A stretch of DNA of 64,000 nucleotides. It comes from Tannerellaceae bacterium. Lineage in GTDB: Bacteria > Bacteroidota > Bacteroidia > Bacteroidales > Tannerellaceae. The notes beneath the pieces are model-generated. The model had not been told where the DNA came from and did no database searches. It worked only from the letters and a program-made list of their open reading frames with translations. Positions within the stretch are counted from its first letter, which is position 1, and every line of letters starts with the position of its first letter. The translations under genes and the position numbers were made by a program. The stretch lies in NCBI GenBank assembly GCA_021201865.1, contig JAJQEE010000106.1:50773-114772 (forward strand), read 5' to 3'. Shown here in pieces: positions 26,487 through 35,829 of this stretch.

Positions 26487-28163
26487 TTAAACAAACAATT
26501 CATTCTCGGTAAAGTTGCCTGTTTTTTTGTATTTCTCATACAATGCGAGATATATCTGATGATTCTCCGGATCAGGATGATATTCTTTGGCAAATCCTTG
26601 TCCCATTGCCCGTTGTGCATCCTCTATCTTTGCATAGGTACCAGCTGCTACTGCAGCAAACATAGCTGCCCCAAAAGCACAGGCCTGCTCTACTTTGGCT
26701 ACTTTGATAGGCATATTCAATACATCTGCCAGTGTTTGCATCACAAAAGGAGACTTCAAAGAAATACCTCCTATACCAATCACACTGTCAATCTGTATGC
26801 CCTGGCTCAGGAAACGATCTACGATCGCTTTGGAACCGTAAGCAGTTGCTTCCACCAAAGCACGAAAGATGAGGGGAGCAGTGCTACCCAGATTCAATCC
26901 GGTGATGGTCCCTTTTACTAACTGACTGGCATCCGGAGTCCGGCGGCCGTTCATCCAGTCTATGGCCAGGATCGTACTTTGTTGAACCGGGACCTGGGCT
27001 GCTTCCTCAGAAAGAGCAGGAATGATCCGGTCCATCGTATCTGTGATAAGCATTGTTTTTACTTCATCACTGATCATCGTGTTTTTGGCAAGAATGTTTT
27101 CCAACGGCCATGCAATCACTTTCCTGAACCAGGCATAAATATCCCCGAAACCGGATTGACCGGCTTCCAGGCCGACCATACCCGGAATCACTGATCCGTC
27201 TACCTGGCCACAGATACCCGGGATCAGTTTGTCACCAATCTCTTCATAGGAAGACACCATAATATCACAGGTGGAAGTTCCGATCACACGTACAAATGTG
27301 CGTGGAGTAATCTCTGCACCAACAGCACCCATATGGCAATCAAACGCACCAACTCCTACCGCTACGTTGGTGGTCAGTCCCAGCCGTTCAGCCCATTCCG
27401 GAGTCAGGTTGCCTATGCAGGTGTCACTTGTATAGGTCTTTTCAAAAAGATGGCCCCGGAAACCGGCTAACAATGGTTCCAGGGTGGTCAGGAATTCTTC
27501 CGAGGGAAGTCCTCCCCATTCTTCTAACCACATGGCTTTATGTCCGGCTGCACAACGGCTACGATACACCTCTTCCGGTCTGGTCACCCCGGTGATTAGT
27601 GCCGGCATCCAGTCGCAGTGTTCTATCCAGGCATATGCATCTTTCCGGATGCTTTCATCCTCACGGAGAACATGGGTGATTTTAGCCCATACCCATTCGG
27701 AAGAATAAATGCCACCTTCGTAAGCAGTATAGTCTATTTCCCATTTTTTTGCCAGTTCATTGATTTCACCAGCTTCCCGGATCGCTGTATGGTCTTTCCA
27801 GAGCACAAACATCGCATTCGGATTTTCAGCATGTTGCGGTAATAAAGCCAGTGGGGTTCCTTTCTGGTCTGTCAGTACAGGAGTACTACCGGTGGTATCG
27901 AAAGCAATTCCCACTACTTTTTCTGCGGTTCCGGCCGGACATAGTGCCAGTGCCTCCTTCACAGAAGCCTCCAGTCCCTCGATATAATCTAAAGGATGTT
28001 GGCGATACTGGTTAAGTGCAGGGTTACAATATTTGCCATCCATCCATCGGGAATAACACTTCACTGCAGAAGCCAGTTCCTCTCCGGTGGAGACGTTTAC
28101 GATTACGGCACGGCAGGAATCCGTACCGTAATCCAAACCAATTACATAGGTTTCACTATTCAT
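26487..28163 (-). CDS. araB: Ribulokinase (FGGY kinase)
   Basis: This 558-residue enzyme phosphorylates L-ribulose to L-ribulose 5-phosphate. The N-terminal ATPase-fold motif is VIGLDYGTDSCRAVIVN. The FGGY C-terminal half includes GLNLGSTAPLIFRALVEATAYGS and IGIGGISLKSPFVMQTLADV, and the final metal/ATP region ACAFGAAMFAAVAAG is intact. The length and the tight context (3 bp after araA, upstream of tkt) support ribulokinase over xylulokinase. Confidence 0.92.
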   Translation of the reverse strand: MNSETYVIGLDYGTDSCRAVIVNVSTGEELASAVKCYSRWMDGKYCNPALNQYRQHPLDYIEGLEASVKEALALCPAGTAEKVVGIAFDTTGSTPVLTDQKGTPLALLPQHAENPNAMFVLWKDHTAIREAGEINELAKKWEIDYTAYEGGIYSSEWVWAKITHVLREDESIRKDAYAWIEHCDWMPALITGVTRPEEVYRSRCAAGHKAMWLEEWGGLPSEEFLTTLEPLLAGFRGHLFEKTYTSDTCIGNLTPEWAERLGLTTNVAVGVGAFDCHMGAVGAEITPRTFVRVIGTSTCDIMVSSYEEIGDKLIPGICGQVDGSVIPGMVGLEAGQSGFGDIYAWFRKVIAWPLENILAKNTMISDEVKTMLITDTMDRIIPALSEEAAQVPVQQSTILAIDWMNGRRTPDASQLVKGTITGLNLGSTAPLIFRALVEATAYGSKAIVDRFLSQGIQIDSVIGIGGISLKSPFVMQTLADVLNMPIKVAKVEQACAFGAAMFAAVAAGTYAKIEDAQRAMGQGFAKEYHPDPENHQIYLALYEKYKKTGNFTENELFV

Positions 28164-28166
28164 GGT

Positions 28167-29675
28167 TTACGGCTGTAAAGAACGGTTCAACATATAATAA
28201 AGATCGTTGTAACGCAACTCTTTTTTGAATTCGCTGATCGTCGTATTTTTGTAAATAGTTACCAGCTCAATACCAGCTATGTCTGCATAGTCTTCCAGAT
28301 ATTCATTGGTCAGATCATAGGAGAAAGCCGTATGATGAGTTCCACCGGCCAGGATCCATGCGGCAGCGCCGATTTCCAGGTTGGGTTGAGGAATCCATAA
28401 TGCACTTGCCACCGGTAAATTAGGCATAGGAATATCCTGATCCAGCACATCCACATTGTTGACGATCATACGGAAACGGTTTCCCATATCCACAATGGTT
28501 GCAGCCACTCCTGCACCTGCATGAGAGGTGAACACCAGCCGGGCCGGATCTGCTTTGCCGCCAATACCTAACGGATGTACTTCCAGACGAGGTTTTTGAG
28601 CTGCTATCAGCGGACAGATCTCTAACATGTGAGCCTGGAGAATAGCGCTCTTCTCTCCGTCAAAATGGTAGGTATAATCTTCCAGGAAAGAACAGCCTCC
28701 GGGAAGACCCTGTCCCATTACCCAGAAACTCCGGTAAAGGGCCGCTGTTTTCCAGTCTCCTTCCGCACCGAATCCATATCCTTCCGCCATCAGGCGTTGA
28801 GACGCAAGGCCTGGTAACTGATCCAGTCCATGTAGTGCATCAAAGTTAGTTGTAAAACCTTTGGCCTTTTTATCTTTCAGGAATCGTCTCAGGGCAATCT
28901 CTTCCCGGGCGGCTTCCCGTACCTGGCCATGGTCTTTAGCTCCTTTTTTACAATTATCTGCCCATTCATATTCTTCTTCGTAAACAGCTACCAGTTCGTC
29001 AATATCTGCCTCTGTCACCTGATCCTGATAAGCCACCAGATCACCGATCGGATAATAGTCCACATGGTAGCCCAGACGGATCTCTGCTTCCACTTTGTCG
29101 CCATCCGTAACAGCCACATTATTCATGTTATCCCCGAAACGGATGATACGCATATCCTGTGCATCTGCCCAGGCTGCGGCCACTCTCATCCATACGGCGA
29201 TTTTACCCTGTACTTTCTCATCTGACCAATGCCCTACCACCACTTTGCGGTTCTTACGCATACGGCTTACGATGTGACCAAATTCACGGTCACCATGAGC
29301 ACTTTGGTTTAGGTTCATGAAATCCATATCAATCTTGTCGAATGGAATTTCTTTATTGAACTGCGTATGAAGATGGAGGAGAGGTTTTTTATAATCCATC
29401 AGTCCGTGGATCCACATTTTAGCAGGGGAGAAGGTATGCATCCAGGTGATCACCCCAATACATTTTGAATCGTTGTTTGCTGCCCGGAAAGTATCCGCCA
29501 CCTCAGGCGAAGAATTGACAGTACCTTTGTAAACGACTTTTACCGGGAGAGTTCCCGATTCATTTAGTCCTTTTACCATTTCATTAGAGTGTGCGTCAAC
29601 CTGTATGACTGCATCTCCACCATACAAAAGCTGGGCGCCAGTGACGAACCAAACTTCCAGATCATTAAAATTCAT
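28167..29675 (-). CDS. araA: L-arabinose isomerase
   Basis: This 502-residue enzyme converts L-arabinose to L-ribulose in a manganese-dependent reaction. Active-site segments are all present: MAEGYGFGAEGDWKTAALYR with the metal-binding Glu, SFLEDYTYHF with the second Glu, an AHMLEICP His, and GGTHHTAFSYDL near the C-terminus. The length matches E. coli AraA. It is the second gene of the operon, 40 bp after araD. Confidence 0.97.
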   Translation of the reverse strand: MNFNDLEVWFVTGAQLLYGGDAVIQVDAHSNEMVKGLNESGTLPVKVVYKGTVNSSPEVADTFRAANNDSKCIGVITWMHTFSPAKMWIHGLMDYKKPLLHLHTQFNKEIPFDKIDMDFMNLNQSAHGDREFGHIVSRMRKNRKVVVGHWSDEKVQGKIAVWMRVAAAWADAQDMRIIRFGDNMNNVAVTDGDKVEAEIRLGYHVDYYPIGDLVAYQDQVTEADIDELVAVYEEEYEWADNCKKGAKDHGQVREAAREEIALRRFLKDKKAKGFTTNFDALHGLDQLPGLASQRLMAEGYGFGAEGDWKTAALYRSFWVMGQGLPGGCSFLEDYTYHFDGEKSAILQAHMLEICPLIAAQKPRLEVHPLGIGGKADPARLVFTSHAGAGVAATIVDMGNRFRMIVNNVDVLDQDIPMPNLPVASALWIPQPNLEIGAAAWILAGGTHHTAFSYDLTNEYLEDYADIAGIELVTIYKNTTISEFKKELRYNDLYYMLNRSLQP

Positions 29676-29715
29676 GGTTTCTTAGATTTAAATTTGTTAT
29701 TATATAATTCTTACT

Positions 29716-30408
29716 TTATTTTTTCTGCCCGTAATAAGCATCCGGGCCATGTTTTCGATTGAAATGTTTCGTGATCAGATGGTCATTCATGGTCAGCTCC
29801 GGGTTGATCCGGTAGGAGAGGAAAGCCATTTTAGCCACCTGTTCCAACACGACAGCGTTATGTACGGCTTCATCTGCATCCTTTCCCCAACTGAACGGGC
29901 CGTGATTCCCTACCAGTACCCCGGGAATATGCACCGGGTTTAATCCGGCAAAACCTTCTACGATCACGTGGCCGGTCTCCTTTTCATATTCTCCTTCTAT
30001 CTCTTTCCGGGTCATGGGACGGGTGCAGGGAATAGCCTGACTAAAGTAATCCGCATGAGTAGTCCCGATATTGGGAATAGCCAGTCCGGCCTGTGCCCAG
30101 GCCGTTGCGTAAGTAGAGTGTGTATGAACAATACCACCGATTTCCGGAAAGGCATGATATAAAACTAAATGGGTAGGAGTGTCAGAAGAGGGCTGAAGTG
30201 TCCCGTCAAGTATATTCCCCGCTAAATCCAGTGTGACCATATCCTCTGGTTTAATCTTTTCATAAGAAACGCCGGATGGTTTGATTACCACAATCCCTTT
30301 TTCCCGGTCAATCGCGCTTACATTTCCCCAAGTGAAGATCACAAGCCCATGCTCAACAAGTGCTAAATTAGCCCGGAATACCTGTTCTTTCAGTTCGTCT
30401 ATACTCAT
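29716..30408 (-). CDS. araD: L-ribulose-5-phosphate 4-epimerase
   Basis: This 230-residue class II aldolase-fold enzyme converts L-ribulose 5-phosphate to D-xylulose 5-phosphate. The zinc-binding motif [13 protein letters not shown] and a later His near [18 protein letters not shown] are present, with GNVSAID and KPSGVSYE at the phosphate site. It is the promoter-proximal gene of the arabinose operon and is preceded by a candidate AraR site and the araR terminator. Confidence 0.95.
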   Translation of the reverse strand: MSIDELKEQVFRANLALVEHGLVIFTWGNVSAIDREKGIVVIKPSGVSYEKIKPEDMVTLDLAGNILDGTLQPSSDTPTHLVLYHAFPEIGGIVHTHSTYATAWAQAGLAIPNIGTTHADYFSQAIPCTRPMTRKEIEGEYEKETGHVIVEGFAGLNPVHIPGVLVGNHGPFSWGKDADEAVHNAVVLEQVAKMAFLSYRINPELTMNDHLITKHFNRKHGPDAYYGQKK

Positions 30409-30466
30409 ATATGTACCTTTTATACGTTGGTCTTTTTATTCTTCCTGGTGGTTTACTATACTTACG

Positions 30467-30481
30467 GTGTAAATGTAACAC
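30467..30481. promoter_or_regulatory. Candidate AraR operator upstream of araD
   Basis: GTGTAAATGTAACAC is an inverted repeat of the form GTGT-A-N3-T-ACAC, 59 bp upstream of the araD ATG and just downstream of the araR terminator. The position fits a repressor or activator site for the neighbouring Nudix-type AraR. Assignment to AraR is by location and symmetry only. Confidence 0.55.
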
Positions 30482-30498
30482 TTTATGGTTTTAAGAAT

Positions 30499-30528
30499 AA
30501 AAAAAAGGCTATGTTTTAAAACATAGCC
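30499..30528 (-). terminator. Terminator of araR
   Basis: The perfect 22-nt palindrome GGCTATGTTTT / AAAACATAGCC (30507-30528) is followed in minus-strand direction by a run of eight T (30506 down to 30499), 60 bp after the araR stop. It separates the mro-MFS-galK-araR unit from araD. Confidence 0.85.
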
Positions 30529-30587
30529 AAGCACTTCATAATCAACTTGCTGTATAAGCAGTAAAAGTGGATAAAATGGAGACCGTA

Positions 30588-31277
30588 TCAGAGGGAGAAG
30601 TAGCCGTCTTCTAACAGTTTATCATATTTTTCTTTATTGAACGTATAATAAAAAGCACCTCTTTTGGAACTTTTCTTATCCTTTTCATCCAGTTTTTCCA
30701 GAATATCCATGGCGTTTAATTTCTTCCGGAAATTACGTTTATCCAGAGTGGTCTGGTAAATGGCTTCATACAGATTCTGAAGCTGGGGAAGAGTAAATTT
30801 TTCAGGAAGAAGGTCAAAGCCGACCGGTCGTGTCGCGGCTTTTCTTTTTAAAATAGATAGAGCATCTTTGATCATATGTGCATGATCAAAGATCAAATCC
30901 GGTATTTCTGCGACTTTTGTCCAGGTAGCATTATATTGCTTCAATAACTCTTCGTCAAAAGTATTCATATTCACCAAAGCGTAGTACGCTACGGAGATTA
31001 CCCTTTCCCCAAGGTCACGTGATACCTCTCCGTAAGCGCCTACCTGTTCCATAAAGATATTATCCAGGCCGGTGCAGTCATGCAGCACTCTGGATGCTGC
31101 ATCCTTAACACTTTCACCCTCTTTTACGAAGCCGCCCATTAAAGACCACTGGCCTTTTAAGGGTTCAAACTTTCGCTTGTATAACAGTACGTTTAATTCC
31201 TGATTATTAAACCCTAAAATTATACAGTCTACAGATACATAAAACTTGACTTCGTTTTGATAGAATGTGGCTGGCAT
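30588..31277 (-). CDS. araR: Nudix-fold transcription regulator AraR
   Basis: This 229-residue protein has an N-terminal Nudix-like domain (about residues 10-140) and a C-terminal winged-helix DNA-binding domain (about 150-229, with FTLPQLQNLYEAIYQTTLDKRNFRKKL). The Nudix box GGFVKEGESVKDAASRVLHD lacks the full REUxEE catalytic set, as expected for a sensor rather than a hydrolase. In Bacteroides this type of protein controls arabinose genes and responds to arabinose. Its position, between galK and the arabinose operon, supports AraR. It shares an operon with galK (35-bp gap). Confidence 0.85.
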   Translation of the reverse strand: MPATFYQNEVKFYVSVDCIILGFNNQELNVLLYKRKFEPLKGQWSLMGGFVKEGESVKDAASRVLHDCTGLDNIFMEQVGAYGEVSRDLGERVISVAYYALVNMNTFDEELLKQYNATWTKVAEIPDLIFDHAHMIKDALSILKRKAATRPVGFDLLPEKFTLPQLQNLYEAIYQTTLDKRNFRKKLNAMDILEKLDEKDKKSSKRGAFYYTFNKEKYDKLLEDGYFSL

Positions 31278-31312
31278 GATCTTTAAGAATTAAGAATTAC
31301 TGATTCTGTTAA

Positions 31313-32464
31313 TTAGCACAATTTACGTGCTCCGTCGCTGATCACAACTTCATACAGCTTAGGTTCACGTCCATATTTTTCTTTATAAGAGGTGAATGCT
31401 TTTTCAATGAAAGCTTCATATTTGTCTTCTTTCACTAAATTAATAGTACAACCTCCGAAACCACCACCCATCACACGGGATCCGGTAACACCACATTCTT
31501 TTGCAATGTCGTTAAGGAAGTCCAGCTCTTCACAGCTTACTTCATATAGTTTACTCATACCATGATGAGTTCCATACATTCTGTCACCTACTGTTTCATA
31601 ATCTCCTTTTTCCAAAGCAGCACATACGTCCATCACGCGTTGAACTTCTTCAATCACATATTCAGCACGCATATAGTCTTCCTCTGTCACTTCCGCTTTT
31701 ACTTCATTCAGCATATCCATCGTTGCATCCCGGAGGAATTCTACTTCCGGATGATTTTTACGGATCGCAGCCGCTACTCTTTCACAGGATTCACGGCGCT
31801 TGTTGTAGGCAGAAGAGGCCAGTTCGTGTTTAACCACTGAATCCAGCAATACTAATTTATATCCCTGGGGATTGAATGGATAGTATTTATATTCCAGCGA
31901 ACGGCAGTCCAGCAACATCAGGCTTCCCTCTTTACCGAATACGGAAGCGAACTGGTCCATAATACCACATTTCACACCGCAGTAATTGTGCTCAGTTGCC
32001 TGGCCGATCTTAGCCAGTTCAAATTTATCAATGTTCAGATCAAACAGATCATTCAGGGCAAAAGCGTAGGTGCTTTCTAAAGCAGCAGAAGAGGACATGC
32101 CGGCTCCTAACGGAACATCTCCGGAGAAAGCCGTATCAAAACCTGCAATCTTGCCACCTCTTTTAATGATCTCACGGCAAACACCGAAAATATATCTGGC
32201 CCAGCTTGCCTGAGGGGCATCCTCTTCATTCAATCCGAACTCTGCGGTTTCATTCAGGTCTAATGCTACGGCACGAACTTTATCTGTTCCGTTTAATTTA
32301 ATTTCTGCTACCATTCCTTTATCGATAGCACCCGGAAATACGAATCCACCATTGTAATCTGTGTGTTCACCGATCAGATTAATACGTCCGGGAGAGGCAT
32401 ATACAGATCCGGTAGCCCCGTCGAAGTGTTTGGCAAATCCTTCTCTAACCAATTCTACATTCAT
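31313..32464 (-). CDS. galK: Galactokinase
   Basis: This 383-residue GHMP kinase phosphorylates galactose to galactose 1-phosphate. Signature GRINLIGEHTDYNGGFVFP lies near residue 25-43, the ATP loop is PLGAGMSSSAALE, and the third GHMP motif VMGGGFGGCTI is near the C-terminus. Length is normal. It lies downstream of the sugar transporter and the mutarotase, forming a galactose uptake and Leloir-entry set, with araR as the last gene. Confidence 0.95.
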   Translation of the reverse strand: MNVELVREGFAKHFDGATGSVYASPGRINLIGEHTDYNGGFVFPGAIDKGMVAEIKLNGTDKVRAVALDLNETAEFGLNEEDAPQASWARYIFGVCREIIKRGGKIAGFDTAFSGDVPLGAGMSSSAALESTYAFALNDLFDLNIDKFELAKIGQATEHNYCGVKCGIMDQFASVFGKEGSLMLLDCRSLEYKYYPFNPQGYKLVLLDSVVKHELASSAYNKRRESCERVAAAIRKNHPEVEFLRDATMDMLNEVKAEVTEEDYMRAEYVIEEVQRVMDVCAALEKGDYETVGDRMYGTHHGMSKLYEVSCEELDFLNDIAKECGVTGSRVMGGGFGGCTINLVKEDKYEAFIEKAFTSYKEKYGREPKLYEVVISDGARKLC

Positions 32465-32508
32465 GATTTTTACAGCTTTAAGGTAATAATATTAATGATA
32501 AAAAGAGA

Positions 32509-32538
32509 GATTATCTAAAATAGTGCGTTTAGATAATC
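32509..32538. repeat. 11-bp hairpin between the MFS gene and galK
   Basis: Arms GATTATCTAAA (32509-32519) and TTTAGATAATC (32528-32538) with an 8-nt loop lie in the 105-bp gap. Without a strong T run on the minus side it is more likely an attenuator, processing or stability element than a full terminator. Confidence 0.5.
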
Positions 32539-32569
32539 CCTCCATATTTTTTCTGTTAAATGATTTTAA

Positions 32570-33856
32570 TTATTCAACGGGAATGTCTTTGTTCACGTTT
32601 TTGCTACCGATCAATGCATAATACAACAAGTAACCTAAGCTCAGGAATGGAACCCAGTAAGAAGCTAAGTAACCGGCATTGTCTGCAACAAAATTCTGAA
32701 CCAATGGGAAGATACCACCACCGCAAACAAGCATCATAAAGATACCGGATGCAGAAGCTACATATTTTCCTAATCCTTCTACTGCCAGATTGAAGATACC
32801 ACCCCACATTACGGAAGTACACAAACCGCAAAGTACAAGGAAGATCGCATTAATAGGTACTTCCGCTGTACCGAATGAAATAGTTGGATCTGTCTGGACA
32901 ACAGGCATCAGCATCGTAGTGGATACCGGTGAGAAGATCGCTAACAGAACCAGTACCATTCCTGTTCCGGAAGCAACAGTAAGCATCGTTTTACTGGACA
33001 CTTTTCCTCCGATAGAAGCCCCTATGAAACGTCCGATCAACATCAGGAACCAATACGTTCCGGCTACTACTCCGGCAGAAGCAGCGCCTCCGGCAACACC
33101 TGTAGCAGGGTCAGCCAGGAATAACATCATGGTACTTGGGATACCTACTTCAACTCCTACATATACACCAATTGCGATCGCACCCAACACGAAGTGACGG
33201 AATGACCATGCGCTATATTTTGAGTTTGCTAATGAAGCATCTGCTTTGGTAATATGTGGTTCAGGAATGCTCACAAAGAAAAGTACGATACCAGCTACGG
33301 CAAAAATACCCATCGCCATGTACATCACAGGATAGATGTCTGTAATGTTTGCTTTTGCTACTTCACCAACCAGAGCACCCACCAGGATAGGAACTAATGT
33401 ACCCATCAATGAATTGAAAGATCCTCCGATCTGGATTAACTGGTTACCTTTGTTACCACCACCACCTAATGTGTTCAACATTGGGTTTACTACTGTATTC
33501 AACATACACATAGAGAAACCAGCAATGAAAGCACCGATCAGATAAATAGCGAAGCTGGCTGCGCCTCCGGATAAAACCTGAACACCTACTCCGACAAATC
33601 CGACAACGATCGCAATCAAAGCAGTCTTTTTATAACCAATTTTTTCCAGCAGTTTACCGGCAGGAATACCCATGACGGCATAAGCTGCAAAGTTGGCAAA
33701 GTTACCTAACATCCCCAGGAAGTTAGAAACCCCAAACTGGTTTTTAAGTACAACACCCATCGGTGCTGCCAGGTTCGTAACGAATGAGATCATACCGAAA
33801 AGTAAGATCATCATGATAATCGGAAGTGTGTAATTCTTCTGTTGTGTTGATTCCAT
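32570..33856 (-). CDS. MFS sugar transporter, glucose/galactose (FucP/GluP-like)
   Basis: This 428-residue integral membrane protein has about 12 TM segments. The family is the FucP/GluP group of proton sugar symporters, seen in NLAAPMGVVLKNQFGVSNFLGMLG, the loop GKLLEKIGYKKTALIA, and NTVVNPMLNTLGGGGNKGNQLIQIGGSFN with the conserved Asn/Gln residues. It lies between mro and galK, so galactose or glucose is the likely substrate. Confidence 0.85.
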   Translation of the reverse strand: MESTQQKNYTLPIIMMILLFGMISFVTNLAAPMGVVLKNQFGVSNFLGMLGNFANFAAYAVMGIPAGKLLEKIGYKKTALIAIVVGFVGVGVQVLSGGAASFAIYLIGAFIAGFSMCMLNTVVNPMLNTLGGGGNKGNQLIQIGGSFNSLMGTLVPILVGALVGEVAKANITDIYPVMYMAMGIFAVAGIVLFFVSIPEPHITKADASLANSKYSAWSFRHFVLGAIAIGVYVGVEVGIPSTMMLFLADPATGVAGGAASAGVVAGTYWFLMLIGRFIGASIGGKVSSKTMLTVASGTGMVLVLLAIFSPVSTTMLMPVVQTDPTISFGTAEVPINAIFLVLCGLCTSVMWGGIFNLAVEGLGKYVASASGIFMMLVCGGGIFPLVQNFVADNAGYLASYWVPFLSLGYLLYYALIGSKNVNKDIPVE

Positions 33857-33891
33857 TTTTTGATTCTTTTAGTTATTAATTGATTTAGTTA

Positions 33892-34968
33892 TTATTCAAC
33901 GGAGAATGCATAAACGGTTTTACTTTCAAAAACCTCGCCCGGACGAAGTAGGGTAGAAGGATATTCCGGTTTGTTCGGGCTGTCCGGGAAATGTTGGGTT
34001 TCCAGACACAAAGCGGCCCTCTCCGGATAACGTTGTCCGTTTTTTCCTTCGAAATTGCCGGTCATCCAGTTTCCGGTATAAAGTTGTACACCCGGTTCTG
34101 TAGTATAGGTCTCCATCACAATTCCTGTTTTAGGAGATACACAACGGGCACAGAATGACAATTCATTCTCTTTTTTATTCAAAATATAGGTATGATCATA
34201 TCCCTTACCAAACACCAGTTGCTCAAAATCATCATTGATCCTTGCTCCTACTTCATGAGGGGTACGGAAATCCATCGGGGTTCCTTCTACCTTTTTGGGA
34301 GCACCATAGGGAATGGCTGTTTCATCTGTCGGTAAATAGGTGTCGGCGTTGATTGTCAACAAGTGATCTCCGATATAGGGATCTCCGGCTCCGGATAAAT
34401 TGAAATAGGAATGATTGGTCAGATTCAGGACCGTAGGTTTATCGGTCGTAGCACGATAGGAAAGGACCACTTCATTTTCATCCGAGAGATGATAAGTCAG
34501 TGTTGTCTCCAGATTACCCGGATACCCTTCTTCACCATCTTTAGAGAGATATTTTAAAACGACTGTCTGAGGATCTGTCTGTTCGATGTCCCATACTACC
34601 ACATTAAATCCTTTGATACCCCCATGGAGGCTGTTGGGACCATTATTAATAGCCAGTTGATCGTACAGGATGCCGTCAATACTAAATCTCCCTTTAGCGA
34701 TCCGGTTACCGTAACGTCCACAGATTGCACCGAAATAAGGCTCTTCGGAAGTAAGATATGCATCCATAGACGCATGGCCCGTTACCACATCCACCAACTT
34801 CCCGTTTTTATCTGGTACCATCAGGGATACAATCTTCGCACCATAATTGGTAATTGTTAATTCAGATCCTTTATTATTAGAAAGAATACAAAGCTTTGTG
34901 TGCTTTCCGTCCACCTCCTTACAAAAATCAGCAATCTGTAAGCCGGACAGAGTCTTTTCGTTTTTCAT
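33892..34968 (-). CDS. mro: Aldose 1-epimerase (mutarotase)
   Basis: This 358-residue GalM-family enzyme interconverts alpha and beta anomers of galactose or related sugars. Visible are GRYGNRIAKGRFSIDG, the catalytic His in NLTNHSYFNLSG and the catalytic Glu region TEPGVQLYTGNW. No signal peptide is evident, so it is cytosolic. It is the first gene of the mro-MFS-galK-araR unit. No clear -7 box upstream, only TAATTTTA. Confidence 0.92.
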   Translation of the reverse strand: MKNEKTLSGLQIADFCKEVDGKHTKLCILSNNKGSELTITNYGAKIVSLMVPDKNGKLVDVVTGHASMDAYLTSEEPYFGAICGRYGNRIAKGRFSIDGILYDQLAINNGPNSLHGGIKGFNVVVWDIEQTDPQTVVLKYLSKDGEEGYPGNLETTLTYHLSDENEVVLSYRATTDKPTVLNLTNHSYFNLSGAGDPYIGDHLLTINADTYLPTDETAIPYGAPKKVEGTPMDFRTPHEVGARINDDFEQLVFGKGYDHTYILNKKENELSFCARCVSPKTGIVMETYTTEPGVQLYTGNWMTGNFEGKNGQRYPERAALCLETQHFPDSPNKPEYPSTLLRPGEVFESKTVYAFSVE

Positions 34969-35067
34969 GCGTAATAGGTATCAAATCTCTAAATTGAGTG
35001 TAAAATTAGTCGCTTCTTTCTATAAAAAGGCTGACAAAATGATGTTTTAAAGCATGCTTTCAAGCCA

Positions 35068-35817
35068 TTATTCCTTTTTCTGCCATATTTCCCATGCAGC
35101 AAAGGCTTGTAAGAGAAGCATTTCTAATCCATTCTTGACCGTTGCTCCCTTTTCTTTTCCTTTCTTCATAAAAAGAGTTTCGTCCGGATTATACAATAAA
35201 TCATACAATAAGTGGCCGGGAGTAAGCAGATCATATGGAATATCGGGACAGGTATTGATGTTCGGATACATACCGACAGGAGTCGTATTGACAATAACCG
35301 TATATAATTCCATCGTTTTAGGAGTTAGTTCATCATAGGTAATGCAGAACTCTTTGGGAGTGCGGGAAACAAATACAGGATCCAGCCCTAACTGTCTTAG
35401 TCCCTGGTAAACCGATTTGGAAGCTCCTCCTGTTCCGAGGATCAATGCTTTTCGATGAGTTGATTTTAACAGAGGTTCAATGGATTGCTTAAAACCGATA
35501 ATGTCGGAGTTATAGCCTTTCAGTTTTAGTTTGCCAAACCGTCCCTTTTTAAATTTGATCACATTCACTGCGCCGATCTGGCGGGCATCTTCATCCAATT
35601 CATCTAATAAAGGGATTACCTGTGTCTTGTAGGGTAGGGTGACATTTAATCCGCACAGATCCGGATTCTCTTTCAATATGTTTTTTAGTTCCTTAATATC
35701 CGGGATCTCAAAATTTACATATTCCGCATCAATATTCTCCGATTCAAACTTCTGATTAAAAAAAGTTTTTGAGAACGAGTGTCCTAACGGATATCCCAGT
35801 AAACCATATTTTTTCAT
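35068..35817 (-). CDS. aroE: Shikimate dehydrogenase
   Basis: This 249-residue enzyme reduces 3-dehydroshikimate with NADPH in the aromatic amino-acid pathway. The substrate domain has YGLLGYPLGHSFSKTFFNQKF and LNVTLPYKTQVIP with the catalytic Lys. The Rossmann loop is LILGTGGASKSVYQGL. It is the last gene of the phoH-purC-menG-aroE run, 12 bp after menG. Confidence 0.93.
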   Translation of the reverse strand: MKKYGLLGYPLGHSFSKTFFNQKFESENIDAEYVNFEIPDIKELKNILKENPDLCGLNVTLPYKTQVIPLLDELDEDARQIGAVNVIKFKKGRFGKLKLKGYNSDIIGFKQSIEPLLKSTHRKALILGTGGASKSVYQGLRQLGLDPVFVSRTPKEFCITYDELTPKTMELYTVIVNTTPVGMYPNINTCPDIPYDLLTPGHLLYDLLYNPDETLFMKKGKEKGATVKNGLEMLLLQAFAAWEIWQKKE

Positions 35818-35829
35818 ATTGCCTGTCTA

